Shown: positions 1-7,242 of the stretch, in pieces
Layout: each line of letters starts with the position of its first letter
Position numbering within the stretch: the first letter of the stretch is position 1
DNA from: an uncultured Clostridia bacterium
GTDB taxonomy: Bacteria > Bacillota > Clostridia > Oscillospirales > Ruminococcaceae
Assembly: GCA_947383835.1 (NCBI GenBank)
Contig: CANDEV010000018.1
Span: 1-53,686, forward strand
Length of the DNA: 53,686 nucleotides
Direction: 5' to 3'
Made by a program: the position numbers and the translations under genes
Notes under the pieces: model-generated
The model's input: only the letters and a program-made list of their open reading frames with translations
Database searches by the model: none
What the model was told of the DNA's origin: nothing

Positions 1-184
1 GAGCCGTGCCGTAATAGCCGTGCTCGTCATAGATTTGGAAATCGAATTGGGTGGTTGCTATACCCGATACCCCGAAGCCGGGGACTGTGCCGGAGAAGCG
101 AAGTCCGCCAAATGGCTCGGTGATCGATTGACCGTTTATGCGTAAGTCCCAGCTAAAGACCGTCGCCGTTATCTTCGGCAGCAG
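1..184 (-). CDS. Phage tail-associated protein, 5' part only
   Basis: An open frame leaves the left edge of the window. It reads sensibly from about residue 5 (TVFSWDLRINGQSITEPFGG) and overlaps the end of the upstream tail gene by about 30 bases. There is no ATG/GTG/TTG start after the in-frame stop at 185-187. CTG at 182-184 is the only upstream candidate, so the start is uncertain. The position directly downstream of the tape-measure and a small tail gene suggests a baseplate or distal tail protein. The function is inferred from position only. Confidence 0.55.
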   Translation of the reverse strand, partial: MLPKITATVFSWDLRINGQSITEPFGGLRFSGTVPGFGVSGIATTQFDFQIYDEHGYYGTA

Positions 185-563
185 TCAGATCGGCGGAGCG
201 GAGGGTAAGCATGATATTCCACGTTATATTATTGGTAATGAGCGGATTTTTCTGCCGAGGGTCTGCACATTTCGGAGTTGGATTGTACTTAGTGCAGCAG
301 AATTTTTTTGTTATCTCAAGGGGCGTTGTGTAGGTAAGCTCAAAGCTGTCGCGGGTAACGATCTTCGCGATTTCCTGTGCAACAGCATGAGGCACTTTTC
401 TCAGAGTGCAGGAGATGATCGTCTCATGACCCATAAGCTTGTGTATCTGCCCGCCGTTTACGGATTTGAATTGATTATCGGACTCCACCCTCGAAATATT
501 TATGCTGTAATCCGTAGCGTACTTGTGTATCTCGATTCCGTCCATTGCAACAATTTGTATCAT
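153..563 (-). CDS. Phage tail protein of unknown function (136 aa)
   Basis: The 136-residue protein begins MIQIVAMDG and follows the tape-measure gene after only three bases. It has no membrane segment or recognised catalytic motif. The middle (residues 40-85) is a mix of short beta-like stretches, and the C-terminal half carries a few scattered cysteines. In tailed phages the gene right after the tape measure usually encodes a small tail-tip or baseplate protein, and that is the best guess here. I do not recognise a specific family. Confidence 0.6.
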   Translation of the reverse strand: MIQIVAMDGIEIHKYATDYSINISRVESDNQFKSVNGGQIHKLMGHETIISCTLRKVPHAVAQEIAKIVTRDSFELTYTTPLEITKKFCCTKYNPTPKCADPRQKNPLITNNITWNIMLTLRSADLTAAEDNGDGL

Positions 564-566
564 AGA

Positions 567-2885
567 TCAGCCTCCCTCCATTCTGGTTTTTTCGCCCTGA
601 TAATTTATGACGACCTCGCCCACGGGCTTGCCGTCAAGGTACGCCGTGGTCTTGCCCGTAACGTCCACGGTAACGTACACTTCCATAGGCGCAGCGTCCG
701 AAGCAGTTTTGTAATTTTCATAATTTTTATTTGTACCGCCGACCTGTATCTGAGTATAAAGCGCACCGATGTCAAGCTCTTTCATAGCCGCGTTGAAGCC
801 TGCGGAAAATTGCTGTGCAGTCTGCGCGCCGTAATCGTATGCTGACGTTGCCAAGTCCCCAAGCGCGCTCGTCATGCTGTCGGAAATAGCCTGCGCTTCG
901 TCCTTGTAAAGGTCGTTCGCAAGTTCGTCGGCAAGCTTCTGCTTCTCGTTATAAAGCTCGTTGATCTTTGCAAATTCCTCGGCGGACATTCCGGAAAGAT
1001 ATTTCGCGAACTGCGCGCTGTCCTCCGAACCGAGAGAAGTCAGCTCGGCAAAAAGTCCGTCGGACATACCCTCCGCACGAAGCTTCTTGACAGCGGAATT
1101 ATACTCCCGCATTTTCTTAAGCTGCGCGTCAATGTCGTTGACTGTGTAAATAGTTTTCTTCTGACCGTTTTCGTCCTCTTCCTCGGTCACGGAGAATAAG
1201 TCCCCGCCCACGGACATAAGCTTGTCTCGGTAGCTTTGCCGTTTTTTCTCCAACTCATCATAAGCGTCCTGATACCGCTTTACGATCGCCGACAAGCCGT
1301 CGTCAACAAGCTTTTCCTGTTCGTCAAGGGTCTTTTTGGTAACGTCCAGATTATCTTCATAGACTTGCTTCAGGTACTGATAATTTTCGTCGGTAATGCC
1401 CTTGCCCGTGGTAATATCCGCGTCGCCGTAATATTTTTTTACGAAATCGGCGCGAGCTTGGATAGCGTCCTCGTCAGACAGCAGACCAAGAGTGTTCAGA
1501 CGGTCGATGTTCTCCCATTCGGACTGACGGGCGGCGACCTGCTCCGCGGAAGCCTTTTTCGCGGCTTCTTTGGCAGCCTCAGCAGCCGCTTCCGCTTCCT
1601 TTTGGGACTTCTCGGAATAGTCCTGCTGATAACCGTATAAATCCTCATAATACTTCCAATGCTCCTGCAAATCTGCATTGCCGTACTGACTTAGCAGAGC
1701 GGATTTTCTTGCGTACAGAGCCTCCTCGGAAGCGATAACGCCTATGGCGTACTCATGCTCGGCTTGCTCCCATGCTTCTTTTAAAAGAGCTGTGTTTTCG
1801 GCTTGTGCGTCGGCGAGCTTTTGGGAAGCTTCCAGCATAACAGTAGTGTAATTTGCGGCATATTCTTCCGCAGCCATTTGCTGGGAAGATTTATAACTGT
1901 CACTTGCGTCAACAGAGTTTTGTGTAAGCAAATTTTCATAATCAGCCATATCCTGTGCAGATTTATCCATAAGCTTTTTATTTTCGCCGTATGCCTGCCA
2001 AGCCGATTCCCAAACGCCTTGAGTATAATCTTTTTGATATTTAACATACTCCTTAACGCTCATGCACATTTCGTCGGCTTTCCTTTTGGTTTCAGCCGTG
2101 AAATTATTTACTCCGCTATTGAATTTGTCGTAATCTGCACGAGCTTTTTCGTAAGCTTCGCTCGCGGCGAGAGCGTTTTCATAAAGCCCGTCATTGGCTG
2201 CCGAGGTCTCGTCATAAGTAACAATAGCTGTTTTGTAAACCTCACGCTTTGCTTCAATAAGTGTTGTCTTACGCAAGTTTTCAATATATCCGTTAATTGA
2301 AGCTGCAAGGTCATTATATCCTTGTATCTGACCGTTTATAAGTTCGATCTGTTCGGGATATATTTTGTTAATTTCCTCAACAATTGCTTTGACTGTTTCG
2401 TAACTACCCGTAATTCTGCCATTTTCGTCAACGTTTTCTGCAAGCTTGCTTTTAAGTGAGCTTAAAGTGGATATTTCGTCTTCGCGGGAGGAGATCATTT
2501 CCTCGGATTTTTTATTTACATCTTCGTAAGCGTCGGCAAGTTTTTTTATCGCCTGCTGCTGTTCGGCGTAAATCTCGCTGCCTTTAGCCGCGGCTGCATT
2601 TAATTCTTTGTGGCGGTTGACAGCAGAGGCTACAGCGGCGACATATATTCCGCCGATAACTGCCGCAACTGCCGTGATCGGGCTTATAAGCATAGCTGCC
2701 GACATAGCGGCGTTTGCTTTTGCCAATGCACTTGCGGCAACGGAAGCTCCCCAAGAAGTAGCTGTATATTCCTTGAGTGCAACGCTCATGCCGCTTATGG
2801 AGGCTGTGTGCAAAATATTTGCAGCCGCAGCCGCTCCTGTTGCGGTTTCATAAATAACCATTGCAGAGCCTACAGCTATGAGCAC
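567..2885 (-). CDS. Tail tape-measure protein, N-terminally truncated
   Basis: Tape-measure proteins set tail length inside the growing phage tail. This product has an Ala-rich hydrophobic stretch at residues 10-95, followed by several hundred residues of charged coiled coil rich in Ala, Glu, Lys and Gln (about 100-560), as is typical of the family. The true N-terminus is missing. The open frame continues upstream of the GTG at 2885 (reading SFAWVVENADDLKT) but has no start codon, and at about 2940 the sequence changes to the 5' part of a NusG-like gene. The GTG at 2885 is therefore only a fallback start, and translation may not occur. Treat this as the remnant of a deletion that removed the first part of the gene. 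The NusG-like fragment is listed separately. Confidence 0.75.
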   Translation of the reverse strand: MLIAVGSAMVIYETATGAAAAANILHTASISGMSVALKEYTATSWGASVAASALAKANAAMSAAMLISPITAVAAVIGGIYVAAVASAVNRHKELNAAAAKGSEIYAEQQQAIKKLADAYEDVNKKSEEMISSREDEISTLSSLKSKLAENVDENGRITGSYETVKAIVEEINKIYPEQIELINGQIQGYNDLAASINGYIENLRKTTLIEAKREVYKTAIVTYDETSAANDGLYENALAASEAYEKARADYDKFNSGVNNFTAETKRKADEMCMSVKEYVKYQKDYTQGVWESAWQAYGENKKLMDKSAQDMADYENLLTQNSVDASDSYKSSQQMAAEEYAANYTTVMLEASQKLADAQAENTALLKEAWEQAEHEYAIGVIASEEALYARKSALLSQYGNADLQEHWKYYEDLYGYQQDYSEKSQKEAEAAAEAAKEAAKKASAEQVAARQSEWENIDRLNTLGLLSDEDAIQARADFVKKYYGDADITTGKGITDENYQYLKQVYEDNLDVTKKTLDEQEKLVDDGLSAIVKRYQDAYDELEKKRQSYRDKLMSVGGDLFSVTEEEDENGQKKTIYTVNDIDAQLKKMREYNSAVKKLRAEGMSDGLFAELTSLGSEDSAQFAKYLSGMSAEEFAKINELYNEKQKLADELANDLYKDEAQAISDSMTSALGDLATSAYDYGAQTAQQFSAGFNAAMKELDIGALYTQIQVGGTNKNYENYKTASDAAPMEVYVTVDVTGKTTAYLDGKPVGEVVINYQGEKTRMEGG

Positions 2886-2925
2886 AGTTTTTAAATCGTC
2901 TGCGTTTTCAACTACCCAAGCAAAG

Positions 2926-3024
2926 CTATTGATTCCGGGGGACGAAAGCTGTAATATCCTGCTGTTCCAAAAGAGAACGGACGGTAAGCTCCTTGCCTGT
3001 CATAACTTGCAAAACGTAGATCAT
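2926..3024 (-). pseudogene. Truncated phage NusG-like antiterminator (first 30 codons)
   Basis: The ATG at 3024 overlaps the stop of the gp27-like gene (ATGA), so translation would be coupled. The reading MIYVLQVMTGKELTVRSLL, continuing to ITAFVPR, matches the start of the NusG N-terminal (NGN) domain: a Tyr-Val-Leu-Gln-Val strand, TGKE, a helix, then A-F-V-P-R. After that the frame reads N-Q and stops at 2926, where full-length proteins continue for well over 100 residues. The break coincides with the point where the tape-measure frame becomes sensible. Phage NusG-like proteins of this kind modify transcription of phage operons. This copy should be inactive. Confidence 0.7.
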
Positions 3025-3584
3025 TCCTGCCCCGCCTCCGTTATTTCAGATTTTTTACTTTCCAAATAATCCGAAAGCTGTTTGTACAATGTCGGATCAT
3101 CATGGGCAAGCCCCGTGAAAAATTTATCCTTGACCGCGTCGAAGCCTGCTTCTGAAATATCCTTGTTCTTCAGGTCGAGATTTTTCTTGTATGCCGCAAC
3201 GCGTATCAGTTCGGTAGCCTGCTTCATTAATTTAAGCGGGTCGGTACTTTGCAGATCGTTCTCATCGAATTTAAGCACACCGTCAAGAATTATATTTGAC
3301 AGTATTTTTATAATGCCCTCGGTGGTGTCCAAATTCGGGTATTTATCAAGCTCGCGGGAGATCGCCTTAAAATTTTCCTGTGCAAGCCGCAGGGACTGAA
3401 TAGACTGATTAAGCCGCGAAGCGTACCGCTGAATTGACGAGTAGGAAATTTCAAAGCCGACGTTCTGCACATACTCCACGATCTCGCGGTATTTAAAATT
3501 TGCCTTTATCATTTCGTCAACGGTATTTCTGACCTCTTCGGGGAAATCATTTATTTTAGGGTGACTTCGATTTCCTGTTTTCAT
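3021..3584 (-). CDS. Mu gp27-like protein (DUF3486 family)
   Basis: This 187-aa protein starts MKTGNRSHPKINDFPEEV, and AGGAGG lies just upstream of the ATG at 3584. The N-terminal third is a helix-turn-helix-like region that includes VRNTVDEMI and YSSIQRYASRLNQ. The rest is helical and charged. This is the pattern of the DUF3486 family (Mu gene 27), which lies just before the large terminase (gp28) in Mu-like phages and is thought to act with terminase in packaging. Here no terminase follows. The next gene is a broken NusG-like fragment, so this is the last head-side gene left before the deletion. Confidence 0.75.
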   Translation of the reverse strand: MKTGNRSHPKINDFPEEVRNTVDEMIKANFKYREIVEYVQNVGFEISYSSIQRYASRLNQSIQSLRLAQENFKAISRELDKYPNLDTTEGIIKILSNIILDGVLKFDENDLQSTDPLKLMKQATELIRVAAYKKNLDLKNKDISEAGFDAVKDKFFTGLAHDDPTLYKQLSDYLESKKSEITEAGQE

Positions 3585-3592
3585 AAGTCCTC

Positions 3593-3919
3593 CTAAATGT
3601 CTATGCACGGATCGCTGACCGCCCCCGCAAGAAGCTGTATACCCTTTGCGGTAAGCTTGCCCTCAATTTCGTCCATAGGATAATCCGCAAGCTCCGCAGG
3701 CTTTTGAGTGTCAACATGGCGTATGCGGATATATTCCGATTCGATAAGATAATTCACGCTGTCGGCGAAATCGTCAGCGTCAAGACCCAGCGCGGAGCGA
3801 ATAGAGGATAATTTATTAAAATCGGTGCGGAGCATATTTATCCCACGCAGGACTTTGCCATTATTCTCAATAAAATTCGCTGCACGGGCTTTTTTCATCA
3901 TTGTTTCGGGATTCATCAT
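3593..3919 (-). CDS. Mu-like phage protein of unknown function (108 aa)
   Basis: The ATG at 3919 has GGAGG six to seven bases upstream, inside the last codons of the 97-aa membrane gene, which overlaps it by four bases. The protein is helical. Its central part (FNKLSSIRSALGLDADDFADSV) and a following IRIRHVD/TAKGIQLLAG segment resemble a small winged-helix fold, suggesting a DNA-binding or packaging accessory role. In Mu-like phages a protein of this size sits between the lysis/membrane genes and gp27. The function is inferred from position. Confidence 0.6.
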   Translation of the reverse strand: MMNPETMMKKARAANFIENNGKVLRGINMLRTDFNKLSSIRSALGLDADDFADSVNYLIESEYIRIRHVDTQKPAELADYPMDEIEGKLTAKGIQLLAGAVSDPCIDI

Positions 3920-4209
3920 GAACCGCCTCCTTTGCTTATAGTCATTAAAATTTCCATGATACTGTCGAGCTTTTTATCTACTTTAGCCTGTTCGCGAAAG
4001 TAGTCGTCCTTGGTAAGATAATTGTCCTTGATACGGCGAATATCGTCCGTATTTTTTTCAATATCTTTTTTCGCAACCTCAAATTCCTTGGAAGATGTTT
4101 TATTGTCAAGCTCTTTAAAAGTCCGCGTAAGAAAAAATCCTATAATTCCGATCATAAGCGTTAATATCGCCGAATATATTGACAAGATAGTTGTCGCGTC
4201 TATTGCCAT
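3916..4209 (-). CDS. Small membrane-anchored coiled-coil phage protein
   Basis: One membrane segment lies at residues 8-28 (LSIYSAILTLMIGIIGFFLT). It is followed by a charged coiled coil to about residue 90, ending in Gly-Gly-Gly-Ser. A single N-terminal anchor and a coiled coil is the layout of the small Mu gp25/DUF2730-like or holin-associated proteins found before the packaging genes. The start has a strong GGAGGTGAG site. This is the first gene after the early/late junction at 4210-4312 and probably the first of the late transcript. Confidence 0.6.
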   Translation of the reverse strand: MAIDATTILSIYSAILTLMIGIIGFFLTRTFKELDNKTSSKEFEVAKKDIEKNTDDIRRIKDNYLTKDDYFREQAKVDKKLDSIMEILMTISKGGGS

Positions 4210-4229
4210 GTTCTCACCTCCAAAAAAAT

Positions 4230-4268
4230 ATGGTGTATGATTTACTTTACAGTTTAATCATACACCAT
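4230..4268 (-). terminator. Hairpin with T-run between mor and the late genes
   Basis: Perfect 13-base arms (ATGGTGTATGATT at 4230-4242 and its complement at 4256-4268) flank a 13-base loop. On the - strand the stem is followed at once by ATTTTTTT, as in an intrinsic terminator. It sits between mor and the next gene and just before that gene's ribosome site. It could end the early transcript after mor, or it could be a regulator dyad. Confidence 0.6.
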
Positions 4269-4270
4269 TA

Positions 4271-4301
4271 TTTATATCATTTCTCTTTTCATATGAAAAG
4301 A
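4271..4301 (-). promoter_or_regulatory. Candidate Mor-dependent middle/late promoter region
   Basis: An 18-base palindrome, TCTTTTCATATGAAAAGA, spans 4284-4301 in the mor-late gap. On the - strand a TATAAA element lies at 4271-4276 with no good -35 box. A dyad upstream of a -10 element without a -35 box is what an activator-dependent promoter looks like, and Mor-family activators bind such dyads. The spacing to the -10 is shorter than in phage Mu, so this is only a candidate. Confidence 0.35.
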
Positions 4302-4312
4302 AATCATGATAA

Positions 4313-4642
4313 TTAAATTTTTATGTCATCATCAAAAAATGAGGTTTGCCCCGGGAGTGGAGCAGCCTTGACAGCTTTCAGAACAGGAGAGATAATTCGG
4401 CGGATAGAGATTTCCGAAAGATTGAATTTTTTAGCAAGGTCAAGATAATTGTAACCGTTAAATTCTTTCCGAATTTGTTCGTCGCGGACGTTCGCCGTTA
4501 TAGTGTCGGGCTTGCAGACATAAATATATGAGCCTGCATAATTCCGCAGTAAATTTTTGTATGCCTCAAGCCCGATACAATCCGCAAGCTGCCGCTGCTC
4601 CTCGTCTAAATCCTCCAGCGTTAATTTTTCAAGCAGGCTCAT
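4313..4642 (-). CDS. mor: Mor-family transcription activator
   Basis: This 109-aa protein resembles the Mor/C activator family, which switches Mu-like phages from early to middle or late transcription. Residues 24-45 (IGLEAYKNLLRNYAGSYIYVCKP) form the dimerisation part. The basic HTH follows: RDEQIRKEFNGYNYLDLAKKF and then LSEISIRRIISPVLK. The gene ends before a 103-base gap with two dyads, the expected site of its target promoter. Its own ATG has GGGTG upstream. The C-terminal tail (SFFDDDIKI) is short and acidic. Confidence 0.82.
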   Translation of the reverse strand: MSLLEKLTLEDLDEEQRQLADCIGLEAYKNLLRNYAGSYIYVCKPDTITANVRDEQIRKEFNGYNYLDLAKKFNLSEISIRRIISPVLKAVKAAPLPGQTSFFDDDIKI

Positions 4643-4658
4643 TTTATCACCCTTTCAT

Positions 4659-4916
4659 TTATAATAAACTCATTTGAACATAATCGCAGGGGATTTCAGA
4701 ATATCCCTCACGGGGCTGATATTCTTTATCGGTAAAAATATCAATGCCGCAAAATCCAAAATACCTGCAATGATTTACCGATTTTGCTTTTGCCGCGGAA
4801 TAAAATATCCCGTTTCCGTTATCACCGCAAGGGGCGTTTGCAAAGCATACAAAATCAGTCCCCTCGCCGTTGTAGTCCTCTGCGTGCGAACAGTATCGGC
4901 AGTACTGTTTAATCAT
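4659..4916 (-). CDS. Small Cys-rich phage protein
   Basis: The start is taken as the ATG at 4916 (MIKQYCRYCSHAED) because it has AGGCGG upstream; a longer frame to 4946 lacks a good site. The 85-residue product has a CxxC at its N-terminus and further cysteines at VCFANAPC, NHCRYFGFC and PCDY. That gives seven to eight cysteines, consistent with one or two zinc sites. It lies between gemA and mor. I do not recognise the family. Confidence 0.6.
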   Translation of the reverse strand: MIKQYCRYCSHAEDYNGEGTDFVCFANAPCGDNGNGIFYSAAKAKSVNHCRYFGFCGIDIFTDKEYQPREGYSEIPCDYVQMSLL

Positions 4917-4968
4917 TGGACTTCCGCCTCGCTTTCCGTTCCGCATTATTAACGTACCGCTTCAGCCC

Positions 4969-5409
4969 CTAAATAAGCTTTTCGCCGTCCTTAAATGATA
5001 CCCACCTAAAAATATCCTCACCCGATTTTGCGGTAATTCCGCAAATTTTATGTATCGCCCCCGCCATGCGTTCCCCAACGGTAAAGGGCTTGCCGTCCTC
5101 ATGCAGCATGGGCTTTTCGTCCAATTCCCGCAGATGGTACATATACCGCCATGCGAGGGACTGCTGCTCCGTTGTCATCATACCGGCGACCGCAGGCTTG
5201 TAGGCTTTGGGACTGCGTTTCTCGGGCGGTTCGGGAACGCTGCCGCACCGCTTGCGAAGCTCGCCGATCACAGCCTCGGTCTGACTGTCGGTAAGCTCCT
5301 TGGTGGACTCCTTACCCGTCAGCCCGAAAATCAGAGCGCGGCGGTCGTCCTCGCTCATTCCGAGACTTTTGCACATTCCAAAAATCGTCTTGCGCTGGGT
5401 TGTTGTCAT
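4969..5409 (-). CDS. gemA: Regulatory protein GemA (Mu gp16, DUF1018)
   Basis: The 146-aa protein begins MTTTQRKTIFGMCKSLGMSE. This start has AGGAGG upstream, whereas the longer frame to 5448 would run into the promoter of the divergent cargo gene. Residues 4-60 (TQRKTIFGMCKSLGMSEDDR, then a helix with TGKESTKELTDSQ) are the DUF1018 signature. The C-terminal part has the usual second helical block, PFTVGERMAGAIHKICGI. In Mu, gp16 (GemA) affects host gene expression and DNA supercoiling. It sits in the early-to-middle gene block upstream of mor, as here. Confidence 0.82.
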   Translation of the reverse strand: MTTTQRKTIFGMCKSLGMSEDDRRALIFGLTGKESTKELTDSQTEAVIGELRKRCGSVPEPPEKRSPKAYKPAVAGMMTTEQQSLAWRYMYHLRELDEKPMLHEDGKPFTVGERMAGAIHKICGITAKSGEDIFRWVSFKDGEKLI

Positions 5410-5441
5410 TTTGAAAATTCCTCCTTTATCTTTATTAAATC

Positions 5442-5470
5442 TTGACAATTGCTTTTATAAATTGTATAAT
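5442..5470 (+). promoter_or_regulatory. Consensus promoter of the phage cargo gene
   Basis: TTGACA at 5442-5447 and TATAAT at 5465-5470 are separated by 17 bases. This is a perfect match to the housekeeping sigma factor consensus. It reads rightwards into the SEC-C/YkgJ gene, against the direction of the phage operon. Confidence 0.85.
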
Positions 5471-5502
5471 TTTTATAATTAATATTATTAGGAAGTGTTA
5501 TA

Positions 5503-6252
5503 ATGTCAATTATATTTCCATTTGAAAAATGTCCTTGTGGAAGTGAAAAAACGTTTATTAATTGTTGCTTTAAGCTACACCATAAATACCAAAAAATTTA
5601 TCCTCCAAATAAAACAATAACTAAAAACAAATATTTGGTTATTGATAAAACCCTTTATACTTCGTATATTTCTGAAATCCGAAATTTTTTAAATTATCAC
5701 ATTACTCAAAATTTGCAAACAAATCTAAAAGATTATGCCAATCTTTTATTCTATATAGATAAAATAATGGATATGATATATCCGTATACAGATTGCCATA
5801 AAGGTTGCGATTATTGCTGTTATATGAGTGTTGCCATATCAGAATTTGAAGCCGACTACATTAAACAGTACGTAAATAAAAACTGGTCTAAAGAAGAAAA
5901 AAATAAACTTCATTCCAAAATAAAAAAATTAAAGCGTGAACATATAGAAATATTTAACCCTGTTTTTTTGGCAACTGAAACACATACACAAGTTCGCGTT
6001 CCGTGTATTTTCTTAAAAAATGGGTGTTGCTCTATTTATCCCTGTAGACCTACAATATGTAGAACTTATGTATCTCTAACACCTTCAGAAATATGTCATG
6101 ATGTTCATTTTAATCCTAATTCAACAAATGTTACTGTAGAAATGGATATCTTAAATGACGTAAGAAATCAACTATTTGAATTTTTTTCCTCACAGGCTCG
6201 TAATATTCAATGGTCTTGTGCACTGCCATTTTGGTTTGATAAATTCAAATAA
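5503..6252 (+). CDS. SEC-C and YkgJ-type cysteine cluster protein (cargo gene)
   Basis: This 249-aa protein joins two metal-binding modules. Residues 10-22 are a SEC-C motif (CPCGSEKTFINCC), a zinc-binding unit. The rest matches the YkgJ/CxxxCxxCC family: Cys98, Cys102, Cys105 and Cys106 in CHKGCDYCC, then Cys168 in VRVPCIFL, Cys175/176, and CRPTICRTY with Cys181 and Cys186. That family is related to FliB lysine methylase and probably holds an iron-sulfur or zinc centre. The gene has its own promoter (5442-5470) and AGGAAG ribosome site. It is clearly more AT-rich than the phage genes, and it is inverted relative to them, ending six bases from the next phage gene. It behaves like a 'moron', expressed from the silent prophage. 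The substrate is unknown. Confidence 0.8.
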   Translation: MSIIFPFEKCPCGSEKTFINCCFKLHHKYQKIYPPNKTITKNKYLVIDKTLYTSYISEIRNFLNYHITQNLQTNLKDYANLLFYIDKIMDMIYPYTDCHKGCDYCCYMSVAISEFEADYIKQYVNKNWSKEEKNKLHSKIKKLKREHIEIFNPVFLATETHTQVRVPCIFLKNGCCSIYPCRPTICRTYVSLTPSEICHDVHFNPNSTNVTVEMDILNDVRNQLFEFFSSQARNIQWSCALPFWFDKFK

Positions 6253-6258
6253 GCATTT

Positions 6259-6597
6259 TCACGCCTTTACCTGCAAAAGCCACTTTTTAGTACCCTCTGC
6301 AATATTTTTAATATCGGAAATATTTTTGTCTGTAACCATAACGACCCCGCGGAATGGATAGCACCGATAACAATTATTCCACTTTTTCAGATCGTACACA
6401 AAAATAGGCTCATATCCGCCAATATTCACGCCCTCGGAATGTACTTTATTATATATCTCGGGGGACAGCCACAGCCGTACAAATTCGGATATTTCATGAC
6501 GGATCGCACGAGCCTCATCGTCGGTCTTGGTAACAATAAGCACCCTGCTTCTGATCGCAGCGCACAGTACCTGCCGTATAATTCTGCCTGTCAGCAA
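6259..6597 (-). CDS. Phage protein of unknown function (112 aa)
   Basis: The start is a TTG at 6597 with a strong GGAGGCGG site. The protein has an alpha/beta look: a hydrophobic strand SRVLIVTKTDDEARAI, a middle part EPIFVYDLKKW, and a final strand RGVVMVTDKNISD. No catalytic motif was recognised. It is in the early-to-middle block between the Gam-position gene and gemA, next to the inverted cargo gene. Confidence 0.55.
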   Translation of the reverse strand: MLTGRIIRQVLCAAIRSRVLIVTKTDDEARAIRHEISEFVRLWLSPEIYNKVHSEGVNIGGYEPIFVYDLKKWNNCYRCYPFRGVVMVTDKNISDIKNIAEGTKKWLLQVKA

Positions 6598-6608
6598 AAT
6601 ACCGCCTC

Positions 6609-6642
6609 CTATCGCATTAAAGCGGGATCGCTCCCGCCTTAA
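6609..6642. repeat. Short GC-rich inverted repeat
   Basis: A hairpin of the form ATTAAAGCGGGA...TCCCGCCTTAAT lies between two phage genes. Its stem (GCGGGAtcgcTCCCGC) resembles the larger GCGGGAGC-type palindromes at 20913-20986 and 29159-29250. It may act as a transcript end or processing site. Confidence 0.4.
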
Positions 6643-6948
6643 TCACGTAATTGTAAATTTCATAGAAGAGGATTCCCTTAGATACATTTCGTACAAATTG
6701 TGGTTGTCCGCCTTGAATGTAGCCGTATCAAAACGGTTGGAAACAACAGGCTTATACCGTATAGTAAAAACGTCCGCGCACATTTCCTCCAAATGATTGT
6801 CAGTCATTGCCTGCTTAATTTCGTCCTGTGCTTCCTTGATTTCGGCTTCAAGCTGTTTCTTGACCTGTTCGCGCTCCTTGATGTCCCGCACAAGAGCAAC
6901 AATACGGTTGATGTCAATTTTTTTCTTAGCAGCGATTTTCTTTGGCAT
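6643..6948 (-). CDS. Small coiled-coil phage protein in the Gam position
   Basis: The start is the ATG at 6948 (MPKKIAAKKKIDINRI), with GGAGG seven bases upstream. The 101-aa product has a basic N-terminus and a coiled coil at about residues 20-50 (REQVKKQLEAEIKEAQDEIK). It ends in a beta-like segment, FKADNHNLYEMYLRESSSMKF, that recalls the C-termini of several small phage proteins acting on single-stranded DNA or nucleases. In Mu the Gam DNA-end protector sits downstream of the transposition genes, but this protein is too short to call Gam. Confidence 0.55.
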   Translation of the reverse strand: MPKKIAAKKKIDINRIVALVRDIKEREQVKKQLEAEIKEAQDEIKQAMTDNHLEEMCADVFTIRYKPVVSNRFDTATFKADNHNLYEMYLRESSSMKFTIT

Positions 6949-7059
6949 AGTAGTACCTCCCATAAAATTTATTTTTACCTTGACTCTGCGTTTTCACGGG
7001 CTTGTCACCGTTCGGCATTGCCGAGCCGCATTAAGGCGGGGAACGCGTCCCCGTTCTAT

Positions 7060-7242
7060 TTATTTCCGAAGCTCCCACCCGAGCCACACAAGCCCTGCCA
7101 TAAGCGGAAGCACAAAAACTTCACCGCCGATATTTCCCGCCGCGCGGTTTCCGTATGCTTCAAGAGCCGCGCCGATGAAACCGTATATCATTGCTCCAAG
7201 AAGCAAAATGATAATGTCCCTAACAATATTACGCAACCGCAT
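7060..7242 (-). CDS. Small two-helix membrane protein (phage)
   Basis: The 60-residue product has hydrophobic segments at about 8-28 (RDIIILLLGAMIYGFIGAAL) and 40-57 (GEVFVLPLMAGLVWLGW). Its ATG overlaps the last codons of the upstream 63-aa gene, so the two are probably translated together. A hairpin of the form GGCGGGGAACGCGTCCCCG follows the gene at about 7033-7055. The function is unknown; a small membrane protein among early genes might alter the host envelope. Confidence 0.5.
   Translation of the reverse strand: MRLRNIVRDIIILLLGAMIYGFIGAALEAYGNRAAGNIGGEVFVLPLMAGLVWLGWELRK

Noticed and set aside
138..845. Long rightward frame (235 aa) opposite the tail genes
   Set aside because: It is the complement of two well-supported leftward tail genes and its sequence looks unstructured and Cys-rich in an unnatural way. 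It has no ribosome site.
5410..5448. Longer start for gemA at 5448
   Set aside because: It would run into the promoter of the inverted cargo gene, and the ATG at 5409 has the better ribosome site and matches the family N-terminus.
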